A stretch of DNA of 64,000 nucleotides from a virus. The notes beneath the pieces were generated by a model. That model saw only the letters and a list, made by a program, of their open reading frames with translations. It ran no database searches and had not been told where the DNA came from. Where the stretch lies: the IMG/VR virus record IMGVR_UViG_3300036826_000588, positions 1-64,000 of that record, one strand, 5' to 3'. The position numbers and the translations under genes were made by a program. Every line of letters begins with the position of its first letter. The first letter of the stretch is position 1. Shown here piece after piece: positions 39,894-48,493 of the stretch.

Positions 39894-41879
39894 ATGGACG
39901 CCGCCGTCATCAACCCGGCAGCGCGAGCGATCTGGCGTCGCGAGGACTGGCAGCGCATGGCCGCACTCCACCTTGTGCACCATGGCGGCCACGCAGTACG
40001 CGCCGCGGCGCGCATCCTGCGCCTGCCCAAGAGCACCATCCACGACTGGGTCCGCCAGGGACCGGCCAGCATCCGGGACGAGCGGCTGAGGGCCATCGCC
40101 CAGCGGATCATCGATCGCAATCCCCTGACCGCCTCCGAGGAGAGCTTCGTCGCCGAGGTGCTCGCACGCGCCGAGCATGGGGAGCAGCAGCCCAACCTCC
40201 TCAGCGAGGCCGAGAGCGCCGGCTGCGGCTGCTGCGACGGCTGCCACGACGCCTGCTCGGGTGAGTGCTGCGACGGCTGCCAGCAGGCGCAACCCACCGG
40301 CGTCATGGTGGCGTTCTTCCTGCCGGCGGATGTCGCCCAGCAACTCGCCATGGACCGCGAGGCCGACCCCACCGCCATGCCGCCGGAGGAGCTGCACGTC
40401 ACGCTCGCGTTCCTCGGCCAGGCGGCCGAGCTGGCCGACCCGGGCCGGCTGTGCCGGGTGGTGGCGGGCTTCGCCGCTGTCGCGCCGCCGGTGATGTGCG
40501 CGATCTCCGGCGCCGGCCGCTTCGCGGTGGGGGACCGGGTCGTCTACGCGTCGGTAGACGCGCCCCAGTTGCCGGCGTGGCGCCAGCGCCTGGTCGAGCA
40601 CCTGGCCCTGGGCGGCTACCCACCATCGACGCGGCATGGCTTCACGCCGCACGTGACGTTGTGCAATCCGGACGGGCCCGTGACGCTCGACGTCCGGCCG
40701 ATCGAGTTCGCCGCGACCACACTGACGGTCGCCATCGCGGGCGCGCGGTACGACTTCCCGCTGGAGGGCGAGAGCGCAACGTTCGCTGAACCGAAGCCTG
40801 ACACGCCGCCGGCCCGTCCGGATCCGGACTCCGCGGCGGCCGGGCAGGATCTCCTCGATGGCCTGGAGCAGGCGCTGAAGGCAGCGAAGCGCGTTGCGCA
40901 GAACCACAAGCCGGTGGAGGGGCCAGGCGAGCCAGGCGACGCCGAGGAGCACACGCGCGCAGAGACCGCAGACGACGAGCTGGACGAGATCCAGGAGCAT
41001 CCGCCGACGCAGATCATGGACCGCCTCGCGCTGGAGGCGTGGCACCGCTACATCACCGCGCTGGCGAACGACTCCCCCCACAGCCGTGCCATCTACGTCG
41101 CGCGGAAGATCGACCCGGACTTCTTCGTGACGGACGAGCAGGGCCGGAAGCTCATCCACGCGTTGGGGAAGGGCGACGAACCGGTGATCTTCGGCTGGGC
41201 GCCAGGGAACGTGAAGCCGCCGCCGCACGTCACTTCGGTCTTCGACCAGTTCGAGGGATCCGCGCAGCAGGAGCGCGAGCTGGCCAGCTACCTCTTCGAC
41301 CTGGCCAAGGAGTCCTACCTGGAGGGCGTGAACGCCCAGCTCCTCGTGCTGGGGTTGTCGCTGGAGGCGGCCGTCACGGACCCGACCGTGCTGAGCGAGC
41401 TGGGCCAGGCGACGGCCTCGATCGCCCAGGGGATCATCAACAGCTACAACCGCGCGTTGGCGGCCGAGGTCTACTCCGCCTGGATCGAGCAGCGCAGCAC
41501 GCTGGGCCGCCAGTCATCGCTCCGAACGCTCTGGGAAGACGTCAATCGCTGGGCCGAGGCGCGCGCGCACGAGCGGGCGGGGATGATCTCCGCCACCGAG
41601 TACGGCCGCTGGTTCAACCGCGGCGTCCTCGACTTCCTCTCGCACAACGAGGAGCTGCTGGGCAGCGATGCGACCGTGTACGTCACGCCTGACGAGTGCC
41701 TGTGCTCGCTCTGCGCGACCGTCGTCGCCGGCAGCCCCTACACGCTGGCGGAAGCACAGCAGCTTGGCCTGCCGCTCCATCCGAACTGCGTGCACTTCGC
41801 CGAGCTCTCGATGTCACCGGTAGCCGACCTCGCGGTGGACGTCCTCTGGACGGCTCAGCTCGCCGACGTCGCAGCGTGA
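39894..41879 (+). CDS. HTH/2H-phosphoesterase/MuF head-protein fusion
   Basis: A 661-residue protein with three parts. Residues 25-85: helix-turn-helix-like (AARILRLPKSTIHDWVRQG). Residues 105-125: a dense cysteine cluster. Residues 135-300: a 2H phosphoesterase with both motifs (HVTLAFLG and HGFTPHVTL). Residues 480-650: a MuF/SPP1-gp7 minor head domain ending CSLCATVVAG...GLPLHPNCVH. MuF proteins sit at the portal vertex and can be injected. A 2H enzyme carried there could act on RNA ends or cyclic nucleotides in the new host. Confidence 0.75.
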   Translation: MDAAVINPAARAIWRREDWQRMAALHLVHHGGHAVRAAARILRLPKSTIHDWVRQGPASIRDERLRAIAQRIIDRNPLTASEESFVAEVLARAEHGEQQPNLLSEAESAGCGCCDGCHDACSGECCDGCQQAQPTGVMVAFFLPADVAQQLAMDREADPTAMPPEELHVTLAFLGQAAELADPGRLCRVVAGFAAVAPPVMCAISGAGRFAVGDRVVYASVDAPQLPAWRQRLVEHLALGGYPPSTRHGFTPHVTLCNPDGPVTLDVRPIEFAATTLTVAIAGARYDFPLEGESATFAEPKPDTPPARPDPDSAAAGQDLLDGLEQALKAAKRVAQNHKPVEGPGEPGDAEEHTRAETADDELDEIQEHPPTQIMDRLALEAWHRYITALANDSPHSRAIYVARKIDPDFFVTDEQGRKLIHALGKGDEPVIFGWAPGNVKPPPHVTSVFDQFEGSAQQERELASYLFDLAKESYLEGVNAQLLVLGLSLEAAVTDPTVLSELGQATASIAQGIINSYNRALAAEVYSAWIEQRSTLGRQSSLRTLWEDVNRWAEARAHERAGMISATEYGRWFNRGVLDFLSHNEELLGSDATVYVTPDECLCSLCATVVAGSPYTLAEAQQLGLPLHPNCVHFAELSMSPVADLAVDVLWTAQLADVAA

Positions 41880-42047
41880 CTTGACCGAACCCCTGGTAGT
41901 TCGTTACGGTGGTCTCGCGGGGTTCGAGGCTCCGGGGGGGCTCGGGCAAAACCGGAGGGGACACCCTGGCTGATGAGCGGCTCAGCTTTGGAGTACCCAG
42001 GCCGTGACGCTGAGGGGTTAGCCGCGCCACAACCCCCAGCCCCGCTT

Positions 42048-42695
42048 TTACAAACCCCACCAGCGCACGTGGTCGCGGATCCAGAGGTAGGCGTGGCGCT
42101 TGCTTTCCCAGGCGCCGCGGATGTACTCCCACCCCACCACGCCAAGCACGGCGAAGACCAGGAAGGCGACGATCGTGCCGGCCAAGCTGGCTTCCTGCCG
42201 AGGGAAGAGATGGATGAGCTGGGGCCCCTCGGAGGCTGGAGTCGACCCCGAAGCAGCCGGCCCCTCGTTCGCGGCGCCCGAGCCCATCGTGGAGACGTTC
42301 TGCATCGTCAGCGATGGCGTCGAAGATGGTGACGGAGAAGGCGAGGGCGCGGCGACGGCCGCCGCAGATGGAGGCGTCGGGAGCGCCAAGGGAGACGGAG
42401 TCGACTTGTGGCCAGACCCCGGCGTCGCCACCCCCAGGAGTTGAGTGCAATAGGCGAGCAGGGCTCTCTTGCGCTGCCCCTTCTCCGTGTTGGGGTCGCC
42501 AAGGAGTGCAGGATTGGCGGCGATCTCGGCGAGGAAGATCCGACACCACGCCCTTCCTGGCAGCGGCTGTGGCGTGGGGCTGGCCGACGGAGCGGCGGCG
42601 GAGGCCGGCGATGGCGTTGGAGTAGGACCAGGAGTAGCGGCGATGAGCAACGGGGCCGCCACGAACAGCACGAGAACCATGAACGCGTGCACCAT
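42048..42695 (-). CDS. secreted/membrane-anchored Pro-rich protein
   Basis: A 215-residue protein. N-terminal signal segment (AFMVLVLFVAAPLLIAA), long Pro/Ser/Thr/Ala-rich linkers around a small domain with two cysteines, then a C-terminal transmembrane helix and a basic tail. This is the layout of a cell-wall-spanning protein. Part of the envelope cassette 42-47 kb. Confidence 0.65.
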   Translation of the reverse strand: MVHAFMVLVLFVAAPLLIAATPGPTPTPSPASAAAPSASPTPQPLPGRAWCRIFLAEIAANPALLGDPNTEKGQRKRALLAYCTQLLGVATPGSGHKSTPSPLALPTPPSAAAVAAPSPSPSPSSTPSLTMQNVSTMGSGAANEGPAASGSTPASEGPQLIHLFPRQEASLAGTIVAFLVFAVLGVVGWEYIRGAWESKRHAYLWIRDHVRWWGL

Positions 42696-42911
42696 TTTGG
42701 GGGGATCCTTCGGGATGGCAGGGTTGGCGCCGGCACGGGGGGTGCCGGGGTGGCCGGAGGGTACCGGCGTACTTCCAACGAGTGGAAGGGGGAAAGTACC
42801 TGCCTTTGTACCTGAATCGGGTCAGACGAAGGAGGGGTTGGCCAGGAGCCCGAGAGAGGGGAAGGTCGGGGTAGACCGGGGGTTGGGCTCCTGGCCCAGG
42901 AGGAAGGACTG

Positions 42912-43526
42912 TCAGTTGGGGACCGGGTCTGCCTTGACCACCTGCCGGTGCGTGTACTGCGTCCCGTCCCACTTGCCGGTGCAGGTGATCAGGTACAGCT
43001 CCGCGGGCCCGCTCGTGCTGAACAGCTCGGGCAGGTTGGTGCCGGCCACGACGGACTTCGAGCTTGCAACCCGGTAGGAGAAGGTCAGGCCGTCCACGGT
43101 CATGACCTTGACGGTGGCGCCCACGACGAGGCTGGAGAGCTTCCAGAAGACCGCCGGAGCGTCCTTGCCGTTCACCGGCCAGTCGAGGTGGCCGTCGAAC
43201 GTGACGGCGCCGCTCGGATTACCCGGGGAGGCCCCGAGTGCGTACCAGCCTACGTTGACTGGTTTGGACGGCACGGCCATTTCGAGCGCCGCGGCGGCGC
43301 CCTTCGGGCGTGGGGACGCGAGCACTACACCGAGCGCCTCCACGTCTGCGTTGACCCCGATTGAGTCGATCACCAGCCGCTGTGGCTGATGATCGACCGC
43401 GGGGGTGAGAGTTGCAGTTGGAGCGGCAGTCGGCGCGATCGGAGCGACCTTGGGCGTCCCAGCGGCCGCTTGTCCGCCACAGGCACCCAGGGCCAGGGCG
43501 GTCAGCAGCGCGACGACTCGCTTCAC
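42912..43526 (-). CDS. sortase (class E/F type)
   Basis: A 204-residue protein. N-terminal signal or lipobox-like start (LALGACGG), then LVIDSIGVNADVEALGV, WYALGASPGNPSGAVTFDGHLDW (catalytic His, read in two halves), ELYLITCTG (catalytic Cys) and YTHRQVV (Arg). These match the His-Cys-Arg sortase fold of actinobacterial class E/F enzymes. It anchors LPxTG-type proteins, and an LPDTG protein is encoded next to it. A sortase in a phage genome is unusual. Confidence 0.8.
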   Translation of the reverse strand: MKRVVALLTALALGACGGQAAAGTPKVAPIAPTAAPTATLTPAVDHQPQRLVIDSIGVNADVEALGVVLASPRPKGAAAALEMAVPSKPVNVGWYALGASPGNPSGAVTFDGHLDWPVNGKDAPAVFWKLSSLVVGATVKVMTVDGLTFSYRVASSKSVVAGTNLPELFSTSGPAELYLITCTGKWDGTQYTHRQVVKADPVPN

Positions 43527-43530
43527 GGCT

Positions 43531-44343
43531 CTACGCCTGGCGGCCCGTGTCGGGCAGCCCGACCGAGGTGCTGGTCAGGACTGGGGTCGGAGTGGGCTCC
43601 GGAGTAGGCGTGCCGCTCGGCGTGGCCGTCGGCGTCGGGGTAGCCGCCACCTTGGGGGTCTCGGTCGCGCAGGCGTGCGCGAGCTTGATGGGCTTGCTGA
43701 GGTACTCGGTGAGCTTCAGGTGGGCCGGCACCGCAGGGACCCCAGGAATGGCAGGATGGCCCTGCGGGCCAGGGACCGCCGGCACGGCGGGGACCGCCGG
43801 CACTTCCGGCACGAAGTCCAGCCTGGGCAGTACGACCGTGGCGTCGGCGCAGTTCTCGTGCGCCGTGGTGCCGTTCACGATCTCGTTGACGAGCAGCTTC
43901 TCGCTCTCCCCGGCCTTCAGTGTTCCGACGCTCCAGGCGCCGGTGCCGAGGCTGAAGGTGCCCTTCGTGGGGAAGGCGCCGCTGAAGAGGAGGTCCGCAC
44001 CCAGGGAGGGCAGGACGTCGGCGACGGTGACGTTGGGCACGTCAAGCACCTTGCTCGGGTTGGAGACGGTGACCGTCCACTGGATCGTGTCCCCCACGGC
44101 GGGAGTGGCGTTGGAGACGGTCTTCTTGAGGTCGAGCACCTTGCACGCCGCCAACTGGTCTCCCAGCTTGGCGAGCTGCGCGGCCTCCAGGTCCGCGGGC
44201 GAGATGGCCGCTACGGTCTGGGCGTCGACGACCCGACACAGCGTCGGGAGATCGTTCGTCGCCGTTGCGGCTGCCGGCGTGGCCCCCATGGCGAGGACCA
44301 GCGAAGCAGCGGCCGCGGAGGCGCTGAGAAGTCGTCGAATCAC
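43531..44343 (-). CDS. DUF11-domain surface protein with LPDTG end
   Basis: 270 residues from GTG 44343, 11 nt after AGGAGG. Signal peptide ending near PAAATA, a DUF11-like beta domain (KTVSNATPAVGDTIQWTVTVS, read in parts; VTVADVLPS), a collagen-like VPAVPAVPAVPGPQG stretch, a Thr/Pro-rich stalk and LPDTG four residues before the end. The hydrophobic helix that normally follows a sorting motif is missing. Probable sortase substrate or a phage-encoded surface decoration. Confidence 0.7.
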   Translation of the reverse strand: MIRRLLSASAAAASLVLAMGATPAAATATNDLPTLCRVVDAQTVAAISPADLEAAQLAKLGDQLAACKVLDLKKTVSNATPAVGDTIQWTVTVSNPSKVLDVPNVTVADVLPSLGADLLFSGAFPTKGTFSLGTGAWSVGTLKAGESEKLLVNEIVNGTTAHENCADATVVLPRLDFVPEVPAVPAVPAVPGPQGHPAIPGVPAVPAHLKLTEYLSKPIKLAHACATETPKVAATPTPTATPSGTPTPEPTPTPVLTSTSVGLPDTGRQA

Positions 44344-45116
44344 GGAGATGGGAACCTCCTGACGTAGTGCCGCAGCTCGGCGGCCGCCGGCCGAGCGAAC
44401 GACGTTGGCGAGAGGGTGGCGGCACATGGTCTACCCCACAGGAAAGCCCTGCTGTCGTCACAACGCGGCCGAAGCCGAAAGGGGTACGTCCTGGACGACA
44501 AATCTTCACTCCGGCTTCGCAGGGAAGGCTTGGAAGGAAGGCGGCCGGCCGGCTCGGCTGGGAGAGACCGACCACCTTCCGGAGGGAGGGAGGGCATGTG
44601 TATACGGCCAGGTACCGGAAGGCACCTGACGATTGTCAGTTTCCCAACTCCCGGGAGACTGCGGATGCCTCCCGGGAACCGGGCAACCATGTTCAGGCGG
44701 AAGGTGCTGTTGAGCTTCCAAACCTTCCAGACGCTCCTTCTCGGGGATCTGGTCGGTGTTCCGAGAGAAAGATTTGCCCGACCAGGGTCCCATCTGGTAT
44801 GGTCGCCGCCGCCTGGCCTGTTTGGGAGTGGGAGCGGACGAGCGAAAGGATGGAGAAGCAACGACTGGCGCCGCGGGGGAAACGCCGCAGGAGGTTGCAC
44901 CACTGGCGGACCGGGGCGGACCGGAGGGGGACTCCTCTCGGGCCCGCTGATGTATGGCTACTGACTGTCACGCGCGCGCGAAACGTGTGTGCGATAGCAC
45001 ATCACCTTTGGAAAAGCAGCCCTCGACATTCCTTGACTCGTTCAGTTAATCTCCCGTTTGCAACTTTTACGCAACAGAGCAAGGGGCCCTCGGGAGGGCT
45101 GACGGGAGGTGGCCGT
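44344..45116. other. long divergent intergenic region
   Basis: 773 nt between the divergent LPDTG and sigma-factor genes. A plus-strand promoter candidate has TTGCCC (44774-44779), 18 nt, TATGGT (44798-44803), the same -10 as the tRNA promoters. CCCGGGAG/CTCCCGGG-type small repeats occur near 44650-44685. A 45-residue open frame starts with CTG 9 nt after TATGGT. Likely a regulatory region, perhaps targeted by the sigma factor itself. Confidence 0.45.
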
Positions 45117-45665
45117 GTGGTGAACGGCGAGGATTCGGCGTACGTTCAACGAACTCAGTTTGATGCCCTCTACACGTCCAACAGGACGCGGGTTTACCGG
45201 ACGGTCCGCGGCATCGTGCTGGATCCGACGGCCGCAGAGGATCTGACTCAGGAGACCTTCGAGCGGACGTTCCGCTGGATGCTGTCTCACGAGTCGACCG
45301 ATGTCAACGCCCTCCTTCATCGGGTCGCGGTCAACACCTCGATCTCCCACCTTCGTCGCCAGCGCCTCACCCGCCTGCTACCCTTCAAGCTGGGCCCGAT
45401 CGGCAATGCTTCTTCTGGACTTGAGCAGGTTGAAGCGCGTGACTTGGCAACGCAGGCGCTGGCAGCTCTCACGCCCAAGCTGAGGGTTGTCGTGATCCTT
45501 CACTTCTATAGCGACATGACTCGGGATGAGATCGCCGCCACCCTGGGCATTCCGCCGAACACCGTGGCGTCGCGGATGGCCGCAGCGGTCAAGACGATGC
45601 GCCGGGTGATGGGTGGTGGCGCGGGCCCTACATGCCAGAAGGGGGCGGAAGGCAATGCGGGTTAG
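45117..45665 (+). CDS. ECF-type RNA polymerase sigma factor
   Basis: 182 residues from GTG 45117 behind GGGAGGTGG. Region 2: FDALYTSNRTRVYRTVRGIV...AEDLTQETFERTFR. Region 4: LTPKLRVVVILHFYSDMTRDEIAATLG...VASRMAAAVKTMRR. This is the two-domain ECF layout with no sigma-3 domain. It may redirect host polymerase to phage or envelope genes. It overlaps the membrane protein downstream, the usual place of an anti-sigma factor. Confidence 0.85.
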   Translation: MVNGEDSAYVQRTQFDALYTSNRTRVYRTVRGIVLDPTAAEDLTQETFERTFRWMLSHESTDVNALLHRVAVNTSISHLRRQRLTRLLPFKLGPIGNASSGLEQVEARDLATQALAALTPKLRVVVILHFYSDMTRDEIAATLGIPPNTVASRMAAAVKTMRRVMGGGAGPTCQKGAEGNAG

Positions 45666-46410
45666 TAGTCGTGCCGATACGGAGCTCGGTCAAGAGTTCC
45701 CCGAAGCGGAGATCCTCCGGCGGCGGATTGCGAGCTGGCAGCCGACAGAGCGGCTGCCGCTCTACTGGTTGCGTGTACTACCGGATCCTCCATCGCGGAG
45801 AAGCCGGAGGCTGCGTACGGTGCTGGTCGTCGCGGTTGTGGCTGGCGCGCTCGTGCTGACCCTCTCGACCGTCGGCAGCTCCAACAGGATGAACCTGTGG
45901 AGTTCGATGCAAAACGCCGCCAACGAGGCGATGAAGCAGCTCGTACCGCCGAGCCCGGTCTCCTCGCCGCTGCCGTCCGACCGGCCGGTCGGGAGCGTGC
46001 AGTCGCCGCCGAGCCAGGCCGCCGCTCCAGCTCCGACGGCGGAGGCGGTCGCGGCGAATCCGCCGGCCCCGGCGGCGAGCGCGAGTGCCCCGAGCAGCCA
46101 CGGTGGCGGCGGCACGGCTGCGCCCGGCCCCGTCAACGTCACGGTCACCTCCGTCCCTGCTGGCACGAAGGACCAGGGCGTTTCGGTCGGCGCGCCGCCG
46201 CAGGGCGTCATGACCGGCTCGGTCAGCGAGGGGCCCATCTACGCGGGCGGAACGATCTACCAGAACGGTGTGACCGGCTGCCTGGGTGTGATCGACCAGA
46301 CCACCGAGACGATCGTCTGCGGCACGGTGGCGCTGCCGGTCGACGTTCCGCTGCCCACCCTGCCGGCGCCGAAGGTGCCCGACGCAACGAAGGTGACGTC
46401 TGCTCCGTGA
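45655..46410 (+). CDS. membrane protein, candidate anti-sigma factor
   Basis: A 251-residue protein. Residues 1-52 are cytoplasmic and basic, residues 55-75 a single transmembrane helix, and the rest an extracellular Ala/Pro/Ser-rich stalk plus a small beta domain with two cysteines (TGCLGVIDQTTETIVCG). No zinc anti-sigma motif is seen; the role is inferred from its overlap with the sigma gene and its topology. Confidence 0.55.
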   Translation: MRVSSRADTELGQEFPEAEILRRRIASWQPTERLPLYWLRVLPDPPSRRSRRLRTVLVVAVVAGALVLTLSTVGSSNRMNLWSSMQNAANEAMKQLVPPSPVSSPLPSDRPVGSVQSPPSQAAAPAPTAEAVAANPPAPAASASAPSSHGGGGTAAPGPVNVTVTSVPAGTKDQGVSVGAPPQGVMTGSVSEGPIYAGGTIYQNGVTGCLGVIDQTTETIVCGTVALPVDVPLPTLPAPKVPDATKVTSAP

Positions 46411-46541
46411 AGCGGCTCCTGCGGATGGGGGGAGGCTTCGGCCTGGGATTCGTCATGGGGCTCCCGGCCGGCGCCATCATCGGCTTCGCCGTCTTCCTGG
46501 GCCTGATGTGCGCCCCCTACTCGGGCTGTCGCGCATGGTGA
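46407..46541 (+). CDS. 44-residue membrane peptide
   Basis: GTG 46407 (GTGA overlap). A Gly-rich hydrophobic helix (FGLGFVMGLPAGAIIGFAVF) and a short Cys-containing end. Function unknown. Confidence 0.5.
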   Translation: MKRLLRMGGGFGLGFVMGLPAGAIIGFAVFLGLMCAPYSGCRAW

Positions 46542-47074
46542 CGCGCGCGCCCGCGGGCCTGCGCTGGCTCGCCACCGCTCTCGCTCTGGCCGCCTGCGCG
46601 GCACTCGTCGGTTGCTCTGGCGTGGCTACTACCGCGAAGCGCGGTAGCGAGGTCGCCACGGCCACGCCGACTCCGGCGCCCAAGCCGCCGACCACCGAAC
46701 AGATTCAGGCGGCGTTCAAGACGGCTGGCCTGCCCATCGATGGCTACACCGTGTTCACGGTGGAGAACGACGACAACCACCTCCTCGGCCGTCCGAACCA
46801 GTACGTGGCCAAGATGTCCTGGCACGACTCCCGTCTTCGGGCGCCGCTGCACCCGGGCGACCTCACGGTCGAGGACGGCGGTTCCATCGAAATCTTCGCG
46901 GCCGCCGCCGACCGAGCGCCGCGAGAGAAGTACGTCCATGCCACCACCAGCGCCGTAAGCGCCTTCGCCGAGTACGAATACGACGTCGGCGAGTTCGCGT
47001 TCCTGCGCTTGACCCACTTTCTGACCCCCGACCAGGCTGCGGCGTACAAGGCAGCTCTCGCCGGGACCGCATAG
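46535..47074 (+). CDS. predicted lipoprotein
   Basis: A 179-residue protein (ATG 46535; GTG 46538 is also possible). Signal segment with lipobox LVGCSG near residue 27, a Thr/Pro linker, then an alpha/beta domain. Last gene of the envelope cassette. Possible surface-exclusion or cell-wall role; no family recognised. Confidence 0.65.
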   Translation: MVTRAPAGLRWLATALALAACAALVGCSGVATTAKRGSEVATATPTPAPKPPTTEQIQAAFKTAGLPIDGYTVFTVENDDNHLLGRPNQYVAKMSWHDSRLRAPLHPGDLTVEDGGSIEIFAAAADRAPREKYVHATTSAVSAFAEYEYDVGEFAFLRLTHFLTPDQAAAYKAALAGTA

Positions 47075-47127
47075 GCACCTGCCCGGGTCGCTTCGCGCGC
47101 GCGAGGCGGTAGCGTTGAAATTGGGTG

Positions 47128-47156
47128 TTGACCTCCGCTCCACCGTGGTGTATGGT
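47128..47156 (+). promoter_or_regulatory. promoter of tRNA block 1
   Basis: TTGACC (47128-47133), 17-nt spacer, TATGGT (47151-47156). GTG of the leader ORF follows after 9 nt. Identical design to the promoter at 58089. Confidence 0.8.
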
Positions 47157-47165
47157 CAAAGCGTC

Positions 47166-47291
47166 GTGAGGACACAACCCTTCTTCGTCAACCAGCAGCC
47201 GTGCATCGCCCGTGTGGGCGATCCCATGGCACCCTGGCATGCCGTCGAAGGCCAGGCCCTCGGGACGAAGGAGGTAGGAGCGGGTAGGTAG
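47166..47291 (+). CDS. leader peptide 1 of the tRNA array
   Basis: 41 residues from GTG 47166 to TAG 47289. It contains 18 of the 20 amino acids: every one of the 17 served by the downstream block-1 tRNAs, plus one Leu, but no Ser or Tyr. Sixteen of the 17 occur by codon 28; Lys first appears at codon 35. Codons 29-32 overlap the first copy of GCCAGGCCCT, the antiterminator strand. No ribosome site; the transcript start should lie 2-4 nt before the GTG. I infer a ribosome-sensing leader, not a functional protein. Confidence 0.65.
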   Translation: MRTQPFFVNQQPCIARVGDPMAPWHAVEGQALGTKEVGAGR

Positions 47292-47348
47292 AGCTCCGAA
47301 GCTCCGGAACCCGCTCCCGAAGGGCCTGGCAGGACGCCAGGCCCTTCG
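47251..47348 (+). promoter_or_regulatory. attenuator: antiterminator/terminator switch
   Basis: Segment 1 GCCAGGCCCT (47251-47260) and segment 3 (47336-47345, identical) both pair perfectly with segment 2 AGGGCCTGGC (47321-47330). 2:3 is a 13-bp terminator hairpin (47318-47348, loop AGGAC). 1:2 would enclose the hairpin GGAGCGGGT/ACCCGCTCC (47277-47317), which itself contains GAGCT/AGCTC. Segment 1 lies inside the leader ORF. The T tract is weak, as is common in GC-rich hosts. Confidence 0.7.
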
Positions 47349-47432
47349 TCGTTGTAGGGGCGCGGAGTCGCCCCGATCGTCCGGCTGAACTTTGTCATCC
47401 GAATAGAGCGAAGAACACCAACGGTGGCGGCT

Positions 47433-47505
47433 GCTCGTGGGGCCCGCTGGCGTGGGCGCCTGCCTGTCGAGCAGGAACAGGACGGTTCGATTCCGTTCAC
47501 GAGCG
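47433..47505 (+). tRNA. tRNA-Asp(GTC)
   Basis: Full cloverleaf: acceptor GCTCGTG/CACGAGC, anticodon loop CTGTCGA, T-loop TTCGATT. CCA not encoded. First tRNA after the attenuator. Confidence 0.9.
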
Positions 47506-47554
47506 CCGCCACCTCTTTTCAGCCATGCCGCATCGGGCTGTACCGTTCTCGGCA

Positions 47555-47779
47555 ATGGCTGACCAGAGTGAGCAGCAGACAGGAACGTTGGCCGCGCGCG
47601 TCGACGTGATGCTCGTGAGCACCGAGAAGGATGGGCCGCAAGGGTTGCGGACCTTCGTTTCGGTTCGGAGGACAGACTTCCTCCTGGAGATCGCGGAGGC
47701 GCTCCACACTGCGGCGGAGGCGATGGAAGACCACGCAACAGCGGGCTCTCCATCGCCTCCGCGACAGACGAACGACTGA
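47555..47779 (+). CDS. hypothetical protein
   Basis: A 74-residue acidic alpha/beta protein between tRNAs. ATG 47555 chosen. No family recognised. Confidence 0.5.
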   Translation: MADQSEQQTGTLAARVDVMLVSTEKDGPQGLRTFVSVRRTDFLLEIAEALHTAAEAMEDHATAGSPSPPRQTND

Positions 47780-47792
47780 CGGACGGTTCGGT

Positions 47793-47866
47793 TGGGGGGT
47801 GGCCAAGTTGGTAAGGCGCCGGGCCCTGAACTCGGAGACGCGGAGGTTCAAGTCCTCCTCCCCCAG
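47793..47866 (+). tRNA. tRNA-Gln(CTG)
   Basis: Acceptor TGGGGGG/TCCCCCA, D-arm of Gln type, T-loop TTCAAGT. Anticodon loop CCCTGAA, so position 33 is C instead of the near-universal T. CCA not encoded. Confidence 0.8.
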
Positions 47867-47883
47867 CCGAGCCGATCCGACAC

Positions 47884-47969
47884 TCCAGGGATGCTGTGAC
47901 GGTATTGGCGGCCGGGCTTTGAACTCGGTGGGGCGAGAGCCCTCGGGGGTTCGACTCCCTCCCCTGGAA
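47884..47969 (+). tRNA. tRNA with TTG anticodon (Gln?) and long variable arm
   Basis: 86 nt; acceptor TCCAGGG/CCCTGGA, anticodon loop CTTTGAA, T-loop TTCGACT, CCA encoded. The 16-nt variable region forms a GGGGC/GCCCT hairpin, as in Leu/Ser/Tyr tRNAs, which conflicts with a Gln anticodon. Confidence 0.75.
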
Positions 47970-48052
47970 CCAGCAGCTACCATGGATCCATGACGAAGCC
48001 ACTGCTATGACGGCCCCGGACTGGCCGAGGCCGATCCACAGGAGGCTTTGCC

Positions 48053-48319
48053 GTGTACCGCATGACCCTCTTCCTCCCGCCTTGGGCCGTCAGCACCGAT
48101 GACCAGGCGATGGAAGTCTGCGATCAGATCGCCACGCTGTGCGACCAGCTCCTGGGCCGCCCCAGCTCGGGCGAGTCGAAGCTCACGTACGTCCTGACCA
48201 GCGAGGTCGACGAAGACGAAGATGACGACGACGCCCAGGACCGGTGGATGCAGGAGAACCTGTTCCACCCGCGCGTGCGCGGCGTCATCATCCCGCGTCC
48301 GGTCGGCGAACTTCAGTAG
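48053..48319 (+). CDS. hypothetical acidic protein
   Basis: An 88-residue protein from GTG 48053 behind AGGAGG, with a poly-acidic stretch (DEDEDDDD). It ends 2 nt before the next tRNA. Function unknown. Confidence 0.55.
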   Translation: MYRMTLFLPPWAVSTDDQAMEVCDQIATLCDQLLGRPSSGESKLTYVLTSEVDEDEDDDDAQDRWMQENLFHPRVRGVIIPRPVGELQ

Positions 48320-48320
48320 T

Positions 48321-48393
48321 GCGGGCGTAGCTCAGTTGGCAGAGCGCGGGCTTGCCAAGTCCGAGGCCGCGGGTTCGAGGCCCGCCGCTCGCT
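48321..48393 (+). tRNA. tRNA-Gly(GCC)
   Basis: Acceptor GCGGGCG/CGCTCGC, loop TTGCCAA, T-loop TTCGAGG, CCA encoded. Confidence 0.9.
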
Positions 48394-48401
48394 CCACCCG
48401 A

Positions 48402-48476
48402 GGGCTCGTAGCCGAGTCTGGTCAGGCACCGGTCTGCAAAACCGGTACGACGCCAGTTCAAATCTGGCCGAGCCCT
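48402..48476 (+). tRNA. tRNA-Cys(GCA)
   Basis: Acceptor GGGCTCG/CGAGCCC, loop CTGCAAA, T-loop TTCAAAT. CCA not encoded. Confidence 0.9.
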
Positions 48477-48493
48477 CCGGTGGAACCCTCTCG

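Noticed and set aside
44807-44950. 45-residue ORF starting with CTG 9 nt after TATGGT, resembling the tRNA leaders
   Set aside because: Spacer is 18 nt, the start is CTG and no attenuator repeat is visible, so it was left as part of the intergenic region.
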